The position numbers and the translations under genes are program-made. A stretch of 64,000 nucleotides of DNA from Pocillopora verrucosa (taxonomy: Eukaryota > Cnidaria > Anthozoa > Scleractinia > Pocilloporidae), in NCBI RefSeq assembly GCF_036669915.1, contig NC_089314.1, positions 29,247,592-29,311,591 of the forward strand, in the 5' to 3' direction. This document shows positions 13,338 through 26,105 of this stretch, one piece after another. Every line of letters starts with the position of its first letter. Positions within the stretch are counted from its first letter, which is position 1. The notes below the pieces were generated by a model that was not told the origin of the DNA, did not search any database, and saw nothing but the letters and a program-made list of their open reading frames with translations.

Positions 13338-13499
13338 TGTCGTATACTACCATGGTTTTATTGCTCAATATTTAACAACGGAATAAGAACAATAGCACAA
13401 TCAGGAACCTTAGATTTAATAGTCGGGATAAATTACAGAAAAGCTGTGAAATCGGGCATTTTAAAGTTGCGCCTAGGAATGCTGCCATGACAACTCACA

Positions 13500-13505
13500 A
13501 ATAAA
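13500..13505 (+). terminator. Poly(A) signal AATAAA of B1
   Basis: AATAAA lies 163 bases after the B1 stop codon, at the place equivalent to the A1 signal. Confidence 0.6.
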
Positions 13506-14515
13506 AAGGTTTTCACTAAAAATCCAGGATTGTTTGGTGTGTGTTTCATTATTGGGGCTAAGGTCGTTTAAAAGACGACGTTTATGATGTCTTGACACTT
13601 GATCGTTTATGTCAGTGTAAAAAAAAGGGCGCCCACGAGCGAGTCCTGCTACAAAATGCTTTCCTGACGGGATTCTTTTCGAAAAATTGAGATTCATGCG
13701 TGGAAGAGATTTAAGTCCTTTAAACACCGAAAATGTTAGGCTTCAAATCTAAAGTACTCGTGGTTGAGCACATTGACCTGTTGCTTCTACAAAATGGAAC
13801 TGTAGTCTTTATTCGTCCTGTACTAGTAATAATAGTGGATGTCGAATTATTATTTAAAAGCCAAAAAAAACAAACAAACACAAAAACATTCAAGCTGATA
13901 TAACCTTATTGCAAATAACCTATGTCTGCAAGAGAAGCGCGCTCAGATTTCTCTTACTCTCCTTTTATCACCTTTAAAGAATGAAAACAATAAGGATAAT
14001 TGTAGTAGATTCATTCGTTTGAAAGCCATAAGCTCATCATCCGACAATAGTCGTCTTGTTTGACTAAAAGTATAACCCTTAAGACTGTAAATGGCTCCAG
14101 TAACAGACACCTGGTGGAGACGTCATCATAGTAACGAAACTTATCAGGCTGAATCATAACGGTTACAATTTCCTCAGATGTGATTGGTGCATAAGTTGCT
14201 TTATTTTTCTCTAATTATTCTGTAGAGTTGTAATTAGACAATTGGTCATACTGAGTCCATTTAGCAAAATTTACCAATCACACAATAACCATATACCCTT
14301 CAAAACTGGAGAATGTCTAATCATGAAACTTACTCTCCCACCATTAAAACTTTTCATTGCCACATCAAGGTCGTGAGTTAACATCAAGTTACTGTACTTT
14401 TTATCTGTAGAATTTTACCCGAAGCTTCATCTTAGTTGCAGTGAAATCACTCACATCACTCTAACAAATATTTGAACGTACATGCAGAACCTTTTGCATT
14501 TCTGATGGGCGCTGT

Positions 14516-14553
14516 TTCTCTTTTCTTTTTTTTTCTTTTTTTTCTTTTTTTTC
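14516..14553. repeat. Pyrimidine microsatellite (T-rich, C every 8-9 bases)
   Basis: Runs of T broken by a single C about every eight to nine bases, four to five units. It is absent from the homologous 3' flank of A1 near 5730, where only a short T run is present, so it expanded locally. Confidence 0.7.
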
Positions 14554-16685
14554 AATTCACCTTGTTAAGTGCAGATGATACCGTCTTACGCGGTCGATGT
14601 TTCATTTCCATCCGTTTTTGGTATGACGACGTGTACATTAAATGGTGATGAGTTTTAAAACACACTTAAGTCACATTCGCGCTCGGGGCGGAATGACGTA
14701 GATCTGAGGGACAACATAAAATCCTTTATTGTAAGAACCTTTGTCTTACAACGCAGTTACGAATTGCGAGTATGGTGCAATTTATTTCCGAACGCTATTC
14801 GTTCGTGTTTGATCTTTTGTATCCTCACCGAAAAATGTTGATAGTTACCGATCACAGAACATTTGCATTCGAAAGGAATGAAGCTTCATCCAGTACGCAA
14901 ACTGGGTGCATGTATTTCTCAAGATTGCCCTATAAGTTCCTATAAAGTATGCCGTAAAACTGAGAGAAAAATACGAAACTGATAATCAAATTTTGGCCTT
15001 GTATAATATCAAGAAGAAAGAACACCCCGAGTTTTATCGGTGTATTTCATTCCATCAGACAGCGAACATCGACAAAACATTCAAATTAGTGATGTTTTGA
15101 TAGTTTATGAACAGGAATTATTTCATCTTTTAATTCATAGGCAAGGAACAAGTCTTTTATCATTCTACCGAATAACGAATTTCTGGCCTTTCCCATTGAA
15201 AAATTAGACTATTAATCACGTTACGAATCATTTGTAATCCGATCTTATCATTAAACTTAATTTTCATGGTAGAAAACGAACGATGCACAATCTTGTTGTC
15301 AAACGTAGTGGCGTAAATTGTTTTTCTTCCTTCAATTAATTCAAACGTTTTGAGGGATATTTTTCTGTCGCAAAGAAGCATCTTTTGACAGGCAAATAAA
15401 GTTAGAAGAGCAGAACGATTTTGAAAATGTACACAGCTAACAAAGGATATATTGATGTGCGATGATAAAGTGGACTCGATATGAGTGGAAAAAACGCACC
15501 CCCACCGGCACTCGTGTATTTTCAATTTAGGATGTATCATTATAAAATCGACAGTCATGTATTTTCAATTTTGGATGTTTCACCTATAAAAATTCGTACA
15601 GTAAAATCACAGGCTCTGGGCTTATACAAATTGAGGTCTCTCGTGATATAGATTGGGAGCATTCACGCGTAATGAGATAATCTTAAACGGGAGTCCAATT
15701 ACATTTGTAAAATTCCGTCGAAAAGAAGTAAAAAAACCATATTTAGGAGAGTTTCGCTATAAAATAGTTGTACCCAAGTTTAACAAAAGTTCACTTGAGA
15801 GTAAACATTTTGGCGCTCGTCATTCAAGGTTTAAAACAGTTGACGACATCTTTTAAGACACTGCAGACACACTGTAAATCGATTCATGCAATCAGCCAAT
15901 TTTCTTGTTTGTTTACACCAATATGATCTACTTTCATTAAGTGAACTTGTCAATGATATCAACATACATTTGCATATATTGCAACAAAGAGTTTATTTCT
16001 TCCTGTATTTCCTTGACCCTGAAGGACCGACATCTTACTTCAAAGCTGCTTTGTTGACGTTTTATGTTATTTTGCATATCTAGGCCATTATAAAACGTGA
16101 AATGCTTCGTTTTCACAGAGCGAAAATGGTGTCTAGATGGATGTTCGATTCCATCAGTCATCACGAGCACGGTAAAGACCGTTTGTTAACATGAATAATT
16201 GCGCTTTTCAAAGGGAGTTAAAACATTCGCATTCAACCGAGGTAAGATAATAGGATATTATTTTCTCTTGATTCAACAGAATCAGATATTTTTCCTTCCT
16301 CTCCTCCCTACGTGATCTGTTGAAACAGAATGTGACGTGCCAAGCTTAAGGACCAAATTAATAAAAGGGCTGTGTTTGGTCAACAGCACGGAATCAGTGG
16401 ACCACATCCCACAGGTAGATGTTTCCAGTCGTAATTATGTTATTGTCATGATCGTGCCTCAGTTGTAAAATAGCTCAGCTGATCTTGATTCTCAGCCAGT
16501 TAATTTGGGCCTCATTTGATATTCATGAGGACATTGAAAGAGGGAAGATGGATCATATTTAGTCTATTTAGGTCGATTTCGTTTGCCTGGCATGATTGTA
16601 ACCGTTTGCGCAACCACTTGGAGTATTAGATAATAGCGTCCTCTGAACCTTGAGCTTCGAGTAATACTTCAGCCCTAAGATACAC

Positions 16686-17530
16686 AATGTTATTCTTATA
16701 ATAAATTTGATAGATGGAGACTTTTCTGCCATTGCTTTTTTGAAAGTTTCTTTTAATCAATCAGCGACTAAAGTCAGCTATTTTCGTTGGAGCGTCACGA
16801 CTCCGGTCAGATGAAAAAAAAAATTGTCAACTATGCCAACATGGCAATTTGCATAGTAAAATACTCATTTAATTATCTCTTAATTCTGATAAACTGAAAC
16901 TTTAGTTCATAGGTAATGTACACAGTTGAATGTGTCTTTTATGCGAGCTTTGGAGTAGTGATGTCAGAAAAAAGAGCACTATGCGTTGATAAGACGAACT
17001 TGATGTTCAAATCTGCTCGATTTTATTCACACGTAATAGCGACCTTTTGACATATAACAGGAATAAATTCGCTTTTCAAATGAAGTCAGGATAAACAAGT
17101 ACACCAGATTGAGAGAGATTTTTATTTTCGGTTTTTGAAGGCTAACATATGGTCAGCCCTGCATGTGAGAGCTTTCATTCTGTTCCTTTCATTTTCTAGT
17201 TTTTCTGGCGGGGAAAAAAAACAAACAAAAGGTTAACCCAGTATAAAGACTTCAAATATAATCTGATTACACTGCCGAATATTTCTAAGTTTCGACTGAG
17301 AATTAAGAATTAAGACATAAAGGAAGGTACGAGTGAGAACAGAAGGTGTTTTTAACTATGAAAACGGCCAGCGGAAATAAACAAGAAACTGTTGTATTAC
17401 CAACTTGACGTAAAAATAAACTTTTAATAATAAGAAATTCAACAAACAACCGACGCTTCTCATTTTTTCCTGTTCAGCTCCCTACAACTTGCCCTCAGGC
17501 AACACATACGCTAAGATGATCCAAGGTAAA
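16686..17530. repeat. Extra A-type upstream block with mini-exon
   Basis: This stretch is nearly the same as 7082-7788 at its start and continues to a 27-base segment (17499-17525) with CCCTCAG before it and GTAAAC after it. It is a second, older A-type block directly before the recent A block starting at 18178, so A2 has two candidate mini-exons upstream. No coding exon follows it directly. Confidence 0.55.
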
Positions 17531-18177
17531 CCATTTTCAAAAGTCAGCAAAAGAAGATTAGTTGAGTTATTTATAAAACAATACCGCCAAACAAGAGAAT
17601 GTGAATGACATCTTCCTTACAATCATATTCCATGAGGAAGATTCTGAGAATTCATTGAATTTTGTGATTTTGCTGGTGACAAGATCTTTCTTTTTATCAC
17701 TTTTAAGTCGTGTTTATTGATACTTCATCACACATTTTTCTAGTACCAGAGATGATATTTCTATGAATAATTTTACAATTTCAGGTAGGATAATTTCAGA
17801 GACGGATCGTGTTATATCGATAAAATTTCGTTTACAAAGCGTGAATAAAGGAATGTTCCAAATGTCTTTACTTTGATTTTCACTCCTGTGCTTATCAAGA
17901 AAAATTATATCCGTGCCACAAATTGATTATTGCGAAGTATTCGGTCATCTGAATGACAAAACATTTTGTCTTACTTCTTACATCCTGTCACAAAGTCCCC
18001 ACGACCGTAAGATAGTGCAGAAATATAGTCCTGTTATCCAGAGTTCAGATGTGACCTTCAATAAATGAATGCCAGATACGATTGAGTTTGTGTATGGCAT
18101 TAAAAAGATTTCTTCGAACCTTTTTCAGAATATTTTTCGCTCCATGAAGACGCTACAGAGAAATTCGCAGAAAGCGA

Positions 18178-21100
18178 CTAATTCATCAACAACAGAAGTA
18201 AGCTACTGTATTTCAGTTAGAACGAAACGACTCCGGACAAAATTAGTTAAAAGTGGTAATTTGCATAGCTAAATACTCTTTTAGCTATTTATTATTATAC
18301 TTAACTTGATCCTGTCAGACTAAAACCGAGCAAATGAAAACTGTTGAAGGTTTATTTTGTATGAGTTTTAGAGCAGTGTGATAAACTATGTGATGATAAA
18401 ACGAACGTGAATTTCAAATCTATTCGATTTTATTAACACGCGGTAACGCGGTGGCGAATATTTATAATTGTCTAGAATCAAGATATAAAGGCAGGTACAA
18501 CTAAGAACAGAATTTGTCTCAAAAATAAAAACAGCCAGAGAAAAACAAATATAAAATTTAGCAGTAACAAATTCCAAAGAATGAAATGGCAACCTAGGTC
18601 TAAAGGTTATTGCATTCAAGTATTTTTTGATCCGCTTCAATAATCTTAGCTTCGATAGAGTTAAGCAATTCCAATAATTAACTGATAACCAAGAGTTAAA
18701 TAGGAAACCCTGTCAGTTAACTCCGTTTCGTATTTTTTGTTATGTGATTAGTAACTTCCGCTAATTCTGCATAGTTAATAAGTTGTTTCGAGATCTTGTT
18801 TTGACGAGAATGCCTTCAAACAACTGGAGGGTAACAAGTAACAGTGTAAGAAGAAAACGAATTATCACTGACAAATTATGATTGATGGAGGATCCGATCA
18901 GCGACTCTTTTCTCCACTTTTCTCGTTTCTTGAAATGTAATTTTTCGTGTCTCATTTTTTTCCTCTTGAGTTTTCTACAATTTGTTCTCAGGCAACGCAC
19001 ACGACAAGATGATCCAATGTAACTCATTTTTCAAAAGTCAAAAAAAGTAGATTAGCTGAGTATTCCATAAAACAATACTGAGAAACAAGATGATGTGAAA
19101 TGTTACCTCCAGTCCTGATAATTATTAACCTTTACATTTCCCTTTTATTAGAAATGATCTCTGCACACGTGCTTGATCACATAATTTCTGAAAGGAATCT
19201 TGTCATAGCTATGTAATTTCATTAACAATCGGTCGAAAGAAGTATGCTCTAAATGACTTCACTTTTAATTTCACACCAGCGCATTTTAACATTAATTCAA
19301 ATTTAACGCAACAAATTATTTTTTGCCAACATTTTCGAAAAATCTGTCGCCAATAAACGACCACAAGAGTTATCCAACAAAAAAGGAGGAAGATTTACTG
19401 GCTTCAAAATCACACCATTGGATCAAATTTCTAATTCGAACTAATCTGATCAAGTTTTTCTTACGACGGCCAAAAGCTGAGAAATTCGACCCACCGCTGT
19501 AGAGTCAACAGTAGTAAATCGTATCGTTTATTTAACCAATAGTACAATATTAAATTTGATTTTCCTCCAAAAATAAGCTCAAATTCAAGCGCATAGCATA
19601 TTTTCTTCGAGGCATATCAGTTACATGATAATGCATTTAAACTCAAAATTTAAGGGGTTACCTGGTTGGTGGAATTGATGTCGATCGAGCCAATCGGATT
19701 TCATGTCTTGTCCTACGCATACGACAGTTAGTCATGTTGTAAACATGTTTTTACGACCGCCAACTCGAAGGACTGATAAAACACTTAGCTTAGAATTGGT
19801 GTAATATTTTACTCTGCTGCTAGCCACTTTAAAAAAGGTACGAGCTCTCTCCACCGGTCTTACATCTGAGGAAAGAAGAAAATTCTCTAGTACCTGTAGA
19901 GGTAAATTAGCGCACAATTTCAGGTGATACTGTTGATTCATTTTTTTACCGTTTTTCCTTTGAGATAGTCGCAAGAACAAGGTAAGAGAATAATTTAGCT
20001 CCTCTTATTAAGTGTGGCATGAATTGACCAGTAAATTTTCTTTTCGCGTTTTCTCTCTTATCACTGAGTCAATTACTATTTTCAAGATCAGATTGGTTTT
20101 GAGGTCAGAGAATCACTGTGAACTGCTTCAACTCCTAAGATCCTTCTAAATACCACATGAGGGGATTTATTGGGTGTCATGTTTTGTGTCACTGAAGACA
20201 GAAGAAACGAATCAAAAAAACCAGCCCCTGTAACCCTTCTGCAAGTAATGTGCTTTGCCAAATTTTCTCTCTATTTACAGTTGAAGGATAAGCAACATAC
20301 ACGCTTGTGTGAACATGACGCCCCACATTAAGGTGCTTTGGCTGATTTTACCGCTGATTGCTCTTTGCTATGCAGCAAAAAACAGCAGCAGCGGCGGAAA
20401 ATCTAATGGTTACATGGTAAGTTAATTCTTTCCAAATATATCCCAACATTGTTATTGTCATCATCTTGTCTGATTGTGTCAGTCAGAGTCATTCCAAAAG
20501 AGAATGGTAAAGGAGAAATTCACAGTAAACTACAAACAGAAGGAAGATTGCTCGACACTTTCATTCTTAGAAAGATGAATTTGTCACAACTGATCTTAAA
20601 ACAAAAAGTAGTTATAATTCTTCCATGAACAAAAGTTATGTGTGTTTTTTTCTAAACACAGGGCGCTTACCCATATCCACCGCATGGACCCTGTGCTTAT
20701 GGTACTCCTTTTGGCGCGCCAGGGATACCAGGTATTCCCGGGAGCCCAGGACCCGCGGGACCCACGGGCATCGCAGGACCACCCGGTCCTCGTGGTTCTA
20801 CGGGACCACAAGGGGACAAGGGCGACGCCGGAAAGCCAGGAAACCAAGGCCTTACAGGTCCACAGGGACCTCCGGGAAAAATGGGACCTCAAGGGTCCAC
20901 AGGCCGACAGGGTCCACGAGGAACCAAAGGTGATGCAGGGGATAAAGGAAGCCAGGGAGCCCCAGGCCTCCGGGGACCTCCAGGAGCTCTGGGAAGTAAT
21001 TGGAAACAATGTGTATTCAAAAATTTAAACGATGGAAAGGACACTGGCTTGATAAAGGTACTTCAGTTTTTCTTTCAATTAATTGCAATTTTACAAAATC

Positions 21101-21325
21101 GTATTTGACATCACTGCTTGAATAGACGATTCCTATCAAATTTTGACTAAAAGAAGATCGAGTTATGCAGCAAGCTAAAATAATATTTTCTGTGGCAGAA
21201 GAACGAAACTGTGAAGATAAACCCTAAGTAGTTAAAGGATCCGTAAACTGGACTTGATTTAGGACTTATATATTGTTCACAGTTAACCATCATTTATTTC
21301 TCCAGCAATGCCTTTTAATCAAAAA
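18178..21325. repeat. Recent duplicate of A1 region (partner 1 to about 3425)
   Basis: Upstream block, exons 1 and 2, both splice junctions of intron 1, and most of intron 2 match the A1 region with few changes. Matching ends about 20 bases into the original exon 3 (21306-21325), where unrelated sequence begins. Sharp loss of similarity at this point marks a recombination or insertion breakpoint. Confidence 0.75.
18992..19018 (+). other. Candidate 27-nt 5'-UTR mini-exon (A2)
   Basis: Same 27 bases and same borders (TTCTCAG, GTAACT) as the A1 element at 1050-1076, 1297 bases before the A2 ATG. Confidence 0.4.
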
Positions 21326-22094
21326 ATTAAAGATTCACGGTCAATTCTGTATCTAACCTTTATTCCAATGGTATAAAAACTCCCAAAAACGCATGAACCG
21401 TGTTCCAGGCTTGCAAACCTTCTTTCTGTGTTAGCTCACTATTTTGGGGAAGATCAATATTCTGACAACAAAATTCACGTATTTCTCCTTCCAAATTAAA
21501 AAAATCTTCCGCAAAAAGTTATAGCCTTTGGTATATATTTTTTTCTAATTCTGTGTGCAACCTCAGGCAGTCGTTGTCGTTCCCGCCGGTTGTTTTCCTT
21601 TTTCTTTCCGGACTCTTGGATTAGCTTCGCGCGCTCTTTGAAAATTTTGCGATTAGTAAAGGGACTGAGATCCAGTTAAGTTACGGCATGACTACATAAC
21701 TTTCCTTTTTTATACATAAATATTCTTTCGCCAGGATTGCCTTTTCTTCAAGAAATCGGCCAAAACAGCTCTGCGCGTCTTCTGGAGTGGCCCTCTCCGT
21801 ATCTAAAACTGCCATGGTTGCTGCAGACGATGGTATTTCACCTTTAACGGTGCGGAGTGCTCCGCTCCTGCTGGAATTGAAGGTGTCGTGTACATGATAC
21901 ATGGGAATGGCGCCAAGAAAGATTTACATCGAGTGCGACAAATCGAAGGAGCATGTGAGAAAGTCCAGAAAGGTGTTGTGCGCGTGGGATTCTGGGCCGG
22001 TAACTGTAATGGTTACGGATCTGCTGACGCATACACAGGCTGGAACTCAGTGTCCCGGATCTACGTAGAAGAAATACCTCCCCCACAGCCGTAA
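20315..22094 (+). pseudogene. CTHRC1-like copy A2, C-terminal domain cut by a nonsense codon
   Basis: Exons 1 (20315-20416) and 2 (20662-21057) are intact and encode the signal peptide and collagen region almost as in A1. The full-length exon 3 is 21735-22094, kept in one frame for 120 codons except for TAA at 21804-21806, where A1 has TAT (Tyr). The product would end after 189 residues, losing [26 protein letters not shown] and six of the eight domain cysteines. A relic of the A1-type exon 3 start remains at 21306, after an intact acceptor; splicing there reaches a stop at 21354-21356, so both choices truncate the protein. Exon 3 differs from all other copies at many positions (LRI, AGIEG, IEGACEKVQ, WAGNC), so it has a different history from exons 1 and 2. 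Intron 2 is 677 bases against about 270 elsewhere. A short secreted collagen-only product cannot be excluded. Confidence 0.85.
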
Positions 22095-22273
22095 TGTCTT
22101 ATGGATGAATTCATTGCACAATATCCCACAGCTAAAAAGAACAAAAGTATGGTAAGGAAGCTTAAATTTTATAGTCAGGATGAATTACAGTAAACTTGTA
22201 AAGGGTTTTTTTTAAGGTTTCGCCTTTCGCTTTTGAGCAATGTAGAGTAGGGATGCTGTCATGACAACTCGCA

Positions 22274-22279
22274 AATAAA
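22274..22279 (+). terminator. Poly(A) signal AATAAA of A2
   Basis: AATAAA lies 180 bases after the terminal stop of exon 3, at the same relative place as in A1 and B1. Confidence 0.5.
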
Positions 22280-22508
22280 CAAAGGGTTTTCACTAACTAT
22301 TCAGGGGTGTTTGGTGTGTGTTTCGTTATTGGGCTACGGTCATTTGACTGGTTATATCGGTGAACAAAAAACTCCAGCATGCGAGTCCTGCTACAAACTA
22401 CCTTCTTAAAGGAATTCTTTCCCAAATACTGAGATTCGTGCGAGGAGGAGGTTTAAGTCACGTCTATACCAAAAAAGTTAGGCCTCGAATCCAAAGTAGA
22501 CACGGTAA

Positions 22509-22622
22509 TTTAGCATTATCAACTGAGTGGATAACGTAAATTGGCCACTATAAATAGTTTTAAAGCATTAAGACTCTTTACGGTTGTCAATTTACGTTAT
22601 TAACTCAGTTGATAATGCTAAA
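22509..22622. repeat. Fold-back element (35-bp inverted repeat)
   Basis: The left arm 22509-22543 and the right arm 22588-22622 are near-perfect reverse complements sharing TAGCATTATCAACTGAG and ATAACGTAAATTG, separated by 44 bases. It has the form of a small palindromic MITE or a DNA-transposon end pair. I could not define target-site duplications with confidence. It is absent from the 3' flanks of A1 and B1. Confidence 0.75.
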
Positions 22623-24589
22623 TGACCCTGTTATACTCTCCCACTCACGCAGCACACAGTTTTCTTTAGAAACTTACCCCCTTTATTCAAAGTAGGCGTG
22701 GCCGGCCTTTGAGGCAGAGCGCGTTGAACTGTTGTTACTCCTAGATCATACCGCACTCCTCAATCGTCCTATACCTGTAATAATAATGGTTGCCAAATTA
22801 TTTCTATATAGCAAAAAGAAAAAAAGCCTTCGAGCTGATGATCAAATTGGCAAATGAGCTATTATAAGAAGAGCGTGCTAAAACGTCAGTTACCCTCATT
22901 TTATCACATTCAAACAATAGCAAAATTAGGATGATTTGGAAAGAGTCACTATTTGGAAACCATAAGCTCATCATCGGATGTTTTTCGTCTTGTCTGACCT
23001 TAAACATTACTCTATCCTCTTTCCTTAAAAGTGTAAATTTCTCGAGAAACAGACTATTATAGCATCATCATCATAGTTATGCTAAGAAACATCATCACGC
23101 TGTTCAGTTCGCGTGAGTTTCTAATTGCATCTGGGAAACCAAAATGACGCTATCGATATTTCTGATCCTAGCAGTATGCGAGATGCGTATCATGCGTATC
23201 ATATGTGACTCCACTCGGAACAGAATACCCTGCATTGCTTCTACTATTATCAGTCATAGAATCAACATGTGATCTGCTTGAAGAATTCCGAATTCATTCG
23301 CATTGGTACACAATGGTTGGCCAGGCCCTAAACGGCTTTTTTTATCCTTAATACAGCCACGGTTGCGAGGATGAGTTACTTTCACCATATGTAAACAAGC
23401 AACGGCGCTTGAAGGAGAAGGACACTTTCTCCCTTTCAAAAAAATTTTTTTTTTTTTTACGACCGTGCTCTATTTTTTTCTTGTCTTGATTTTCTTACTA
23501 TTTTTCTTCAAAGTTCTCTTATGTGACGCAGTTAAACCGGTTTAGGTTCAAGGGCAGACATCTTGGTGCTCGTCATTCATGAAAAAATGAATGACTCAGC
23601 TTAAATTAATTCTGGCCATCAAAGTTTACAACGATTGAGGTCAACGCAGAAACCCTTCAACTTGATTTGTCGTTCGCCTGTATTACGTTGATAGACACCC
23701 TAAAGGTTTGTATTCATGTTATCAGAGTCTCGTTTTTCGAAAAATTAGTCAATATTCTTTTTTGTTAACACCAAAATAAACTGCTTTTATCAACTTTTTG
23801 ACAATGCCATCAAATATTTACATAAAGGTATATTGCAATGATTATTTCATTCCTTTCTTTTTTTTAACCCTGGAAGAACGAGATATTTCTTCAAAGTTAC
23901 TTTATAAAAATTAAATGTTATTTTTTGTATTCAAGCGTTTTCATGGCGAGAAACGCTTTGTGTCCATAAAGCAAAAGTGATGCGGTTCAGATATAGATGT
24001 TGGATTCCACCAACACGAACAAGGTGAAATTATTCATGATGAATAATTTCACTGTTCAATTGGAGTCAAAACATTCGAATTCAACCAAGAGGAAATAGTA
24101 GGACATGATTTTCTCTTGATTCAGCAGAATGGGAGAGTTTTGTTTCCGCTACAAGTTGGTAAAATGTGATCACCTCCCGTGATAAATGACGAATTCATGG
24201 TCTGTTGTAATGGAATGGGAATTGCCAAGCTGAGGGACTGGATTAATGACAAGGATGTGTTATGGCCAAAGTTATGGAATCAGTCAACCAAATTTCACAG
24301 GTAGAAGTCAATTTTCTTCTTGACGCGATAATTTCAGTGTCATGATCTTGCCCCAGTTGTAACATAGTCCAGTTGATCTTGATTCTCAAGCCAGCTTATT
24401 TGGGAACATAGATCATATTTAGGTTGATCACGTTTGCGTGGCCTTTAGCCGTTTGCACGAAATCAAATAGAGTCATTGACAATAGGCGTTCTTTGGGCCT
24501 TCGGCGTATTTCCTAGAGAAATAGTTTAGCCCTCTGGTAGATATGTCGAGAATTTTCCGCCTCACCTTTTATGAGCATTTTCTTAATTA
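22623..24589. other. Spacer downstream of A2
   Basis: No gene is recognised. The first part is a diverged form of the shared 3' flank. A poly-T run lies near 23447-23458. From about 23540 to 24540 it aligns loosely with 15780-16680. Nothing in this part reads as a recognisable protein. Confidence 0.5.
24024..24052. repeat. Perfect 14-bp palindrome with 1-base centre
   Basis: GTGAAATTATTCAT is followed by one G and then its exact reverse complement. The homologous stretch near 16180 is not palindromic. It could form a cruciform or be a protein-binding site; no function is shown. Confidence 0.7.
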
Positions 24590-26105
24590 CTGGCAACTTA
24601 AGTTAGCTGTTTCAGTCAGAGCGAAACGACTCTGGTCAAGTAAAAGAAATTGTCAACGATGCCAACATGGGAATTTGCATAGTAAAATATCCTTTTGCTT
24701 ATATCTCTTTTTTTACTTAACCTGATCATTACAGACTGAAACGTTGTTTCACAGCGATTAAAAATCATTCAGTTGAATGTTTCTTAGACAAAATGCTTTA
24801 GGGTAGCAGAGTGAACAATGTGAGACGTGGTGTTCAAATATATTCAATTTTAATAACACGTAATAGTGCCCTTTTGTCACGGATAACAAGAATAATTTTT
24901 TTGTTCGGCAAATTAAGTCAGGATAAACAAGTACACTATACTGAGAGATATTTTTGTTTTCGCTGAATGAAAGCCAAGGCATTTCTGCACTTCATGTGAA
25001 AACATCTAATTGGTCTTATCATTTTTTAAATTTTTTCAGCGGACAACGCACAAAAACCAAATTTTAACCTAGTAAAGAGACTCCATTTGTCATTCAATTA
25101 AACTAATGAATATTTCTAAGTTTCTGAAATGAAGACAGGCCGGAACATAAGATGTTTTAACAATGAAGACAGCCTAGAAAAACTAATAGAAACTGTTGTA
25201 TCACAACCTGGCCATACAAATGAATTTTGATGGTAAGAAATTCAATGGCAGAATAATAGATTGTCCATTCAGGTTAAAATGGGTCAACATGCATTCAGGT
25301 TAACATGCATTTATATGACTTTAGTTTAATTTCGATAAATCACTGAAGCAGTTAATTTTCTGGCATTTTAAGGCTTCTCTCCGCATCGATAATCTCACTA
25401 AGTTTCGGTGTAATTCAGCGATTAAAATAATTTGTTGCTAACCAAGAATTTAAGAGAAAACGTTGTCGGCTAATTTTGTTTTGTTTTGTTTTTATGATAT
25501 AAATTAATTATTAATTCTGCTCAATTCATTAATCGTTTCGAGATCTTGTTTTGACGAGAACGCCTTTAAACAACTGAAGGGAAGGAAAACAATGAACAGT
25601 GCGTGAAGAAAACGAGCTATTACTGACAACTGAATTATGAGTTATGGAGGATCCGGTTAGTGATTGTTTTATCGACTTTTTCCCGTCTCTAGAAATGTTA
25701 TTTCGCTTCTCATATTTTTCCTTCTGAGCTCTCTATAATTTGTTCAAGGGCAACGCACACGATAAGATGATCCACTTTTCAAAAGTCAGGAAATTATAAT
25801 AGATTAGCTGAGTATTCCATAAAACAATACTGCCAAACAAGAGAATGGGAAATGTTACTTCCAGTCACATTATTTATGAATCTTTACGTTTTGTTTTTAC
25901 TAGAAATGATCTCTACACACGTGCTTGATCTCATAATTTCTGGAAGGAATCTTGTTATATCTTTAAAATTTCTTTAACAATCGGTCGAAAGAAGTATGTT
26001 CCAAATAACTTCACTTTTAATTTCACACCAGTGCATTTTAACATAAATTCAAATTACACGCAACGAATTATTTTTTGCAAACATTTTCGAAAAACTGTTT
26101 GGCCA
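24590..26105. repeat. Orphan A-type upstream block before B2
   Basis: This stretch aligns with the A upstream block (about 40-1400), in a more diverged form. Its mini-exon equivalent near 25750 has lost the AG and GT borders. At about 26105 it switches to the B-type sequence also seen at 33105. No A-type exons follow, so it is a remnant. Confidence 0.6.

Larger units (their letters stand above)
13338..16685. other. Spacer between B1 and the next A-type block
   Basis: No gene is recognised. To about 14720 it is the shared 3' flank also seen after A1. About 15000-15420 resembles, in diverged form, the B upstream sequence near 8560-8960. About 15780-16680 resembles 23540-24540. The minus-strand frame 15160-15558 (132 codons) falls in the diverged repeat and is not preserved in its partner, so it is not called as a gene. 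Confidence 0.55.

Noticed and set aside
15160-15558. 132-codon minus-strand frame
   Set aside because: It lies in a diverged copy of the B upstream block, and the matching stretch near 8560-8960 does not keep the frame; no domain is recognised.
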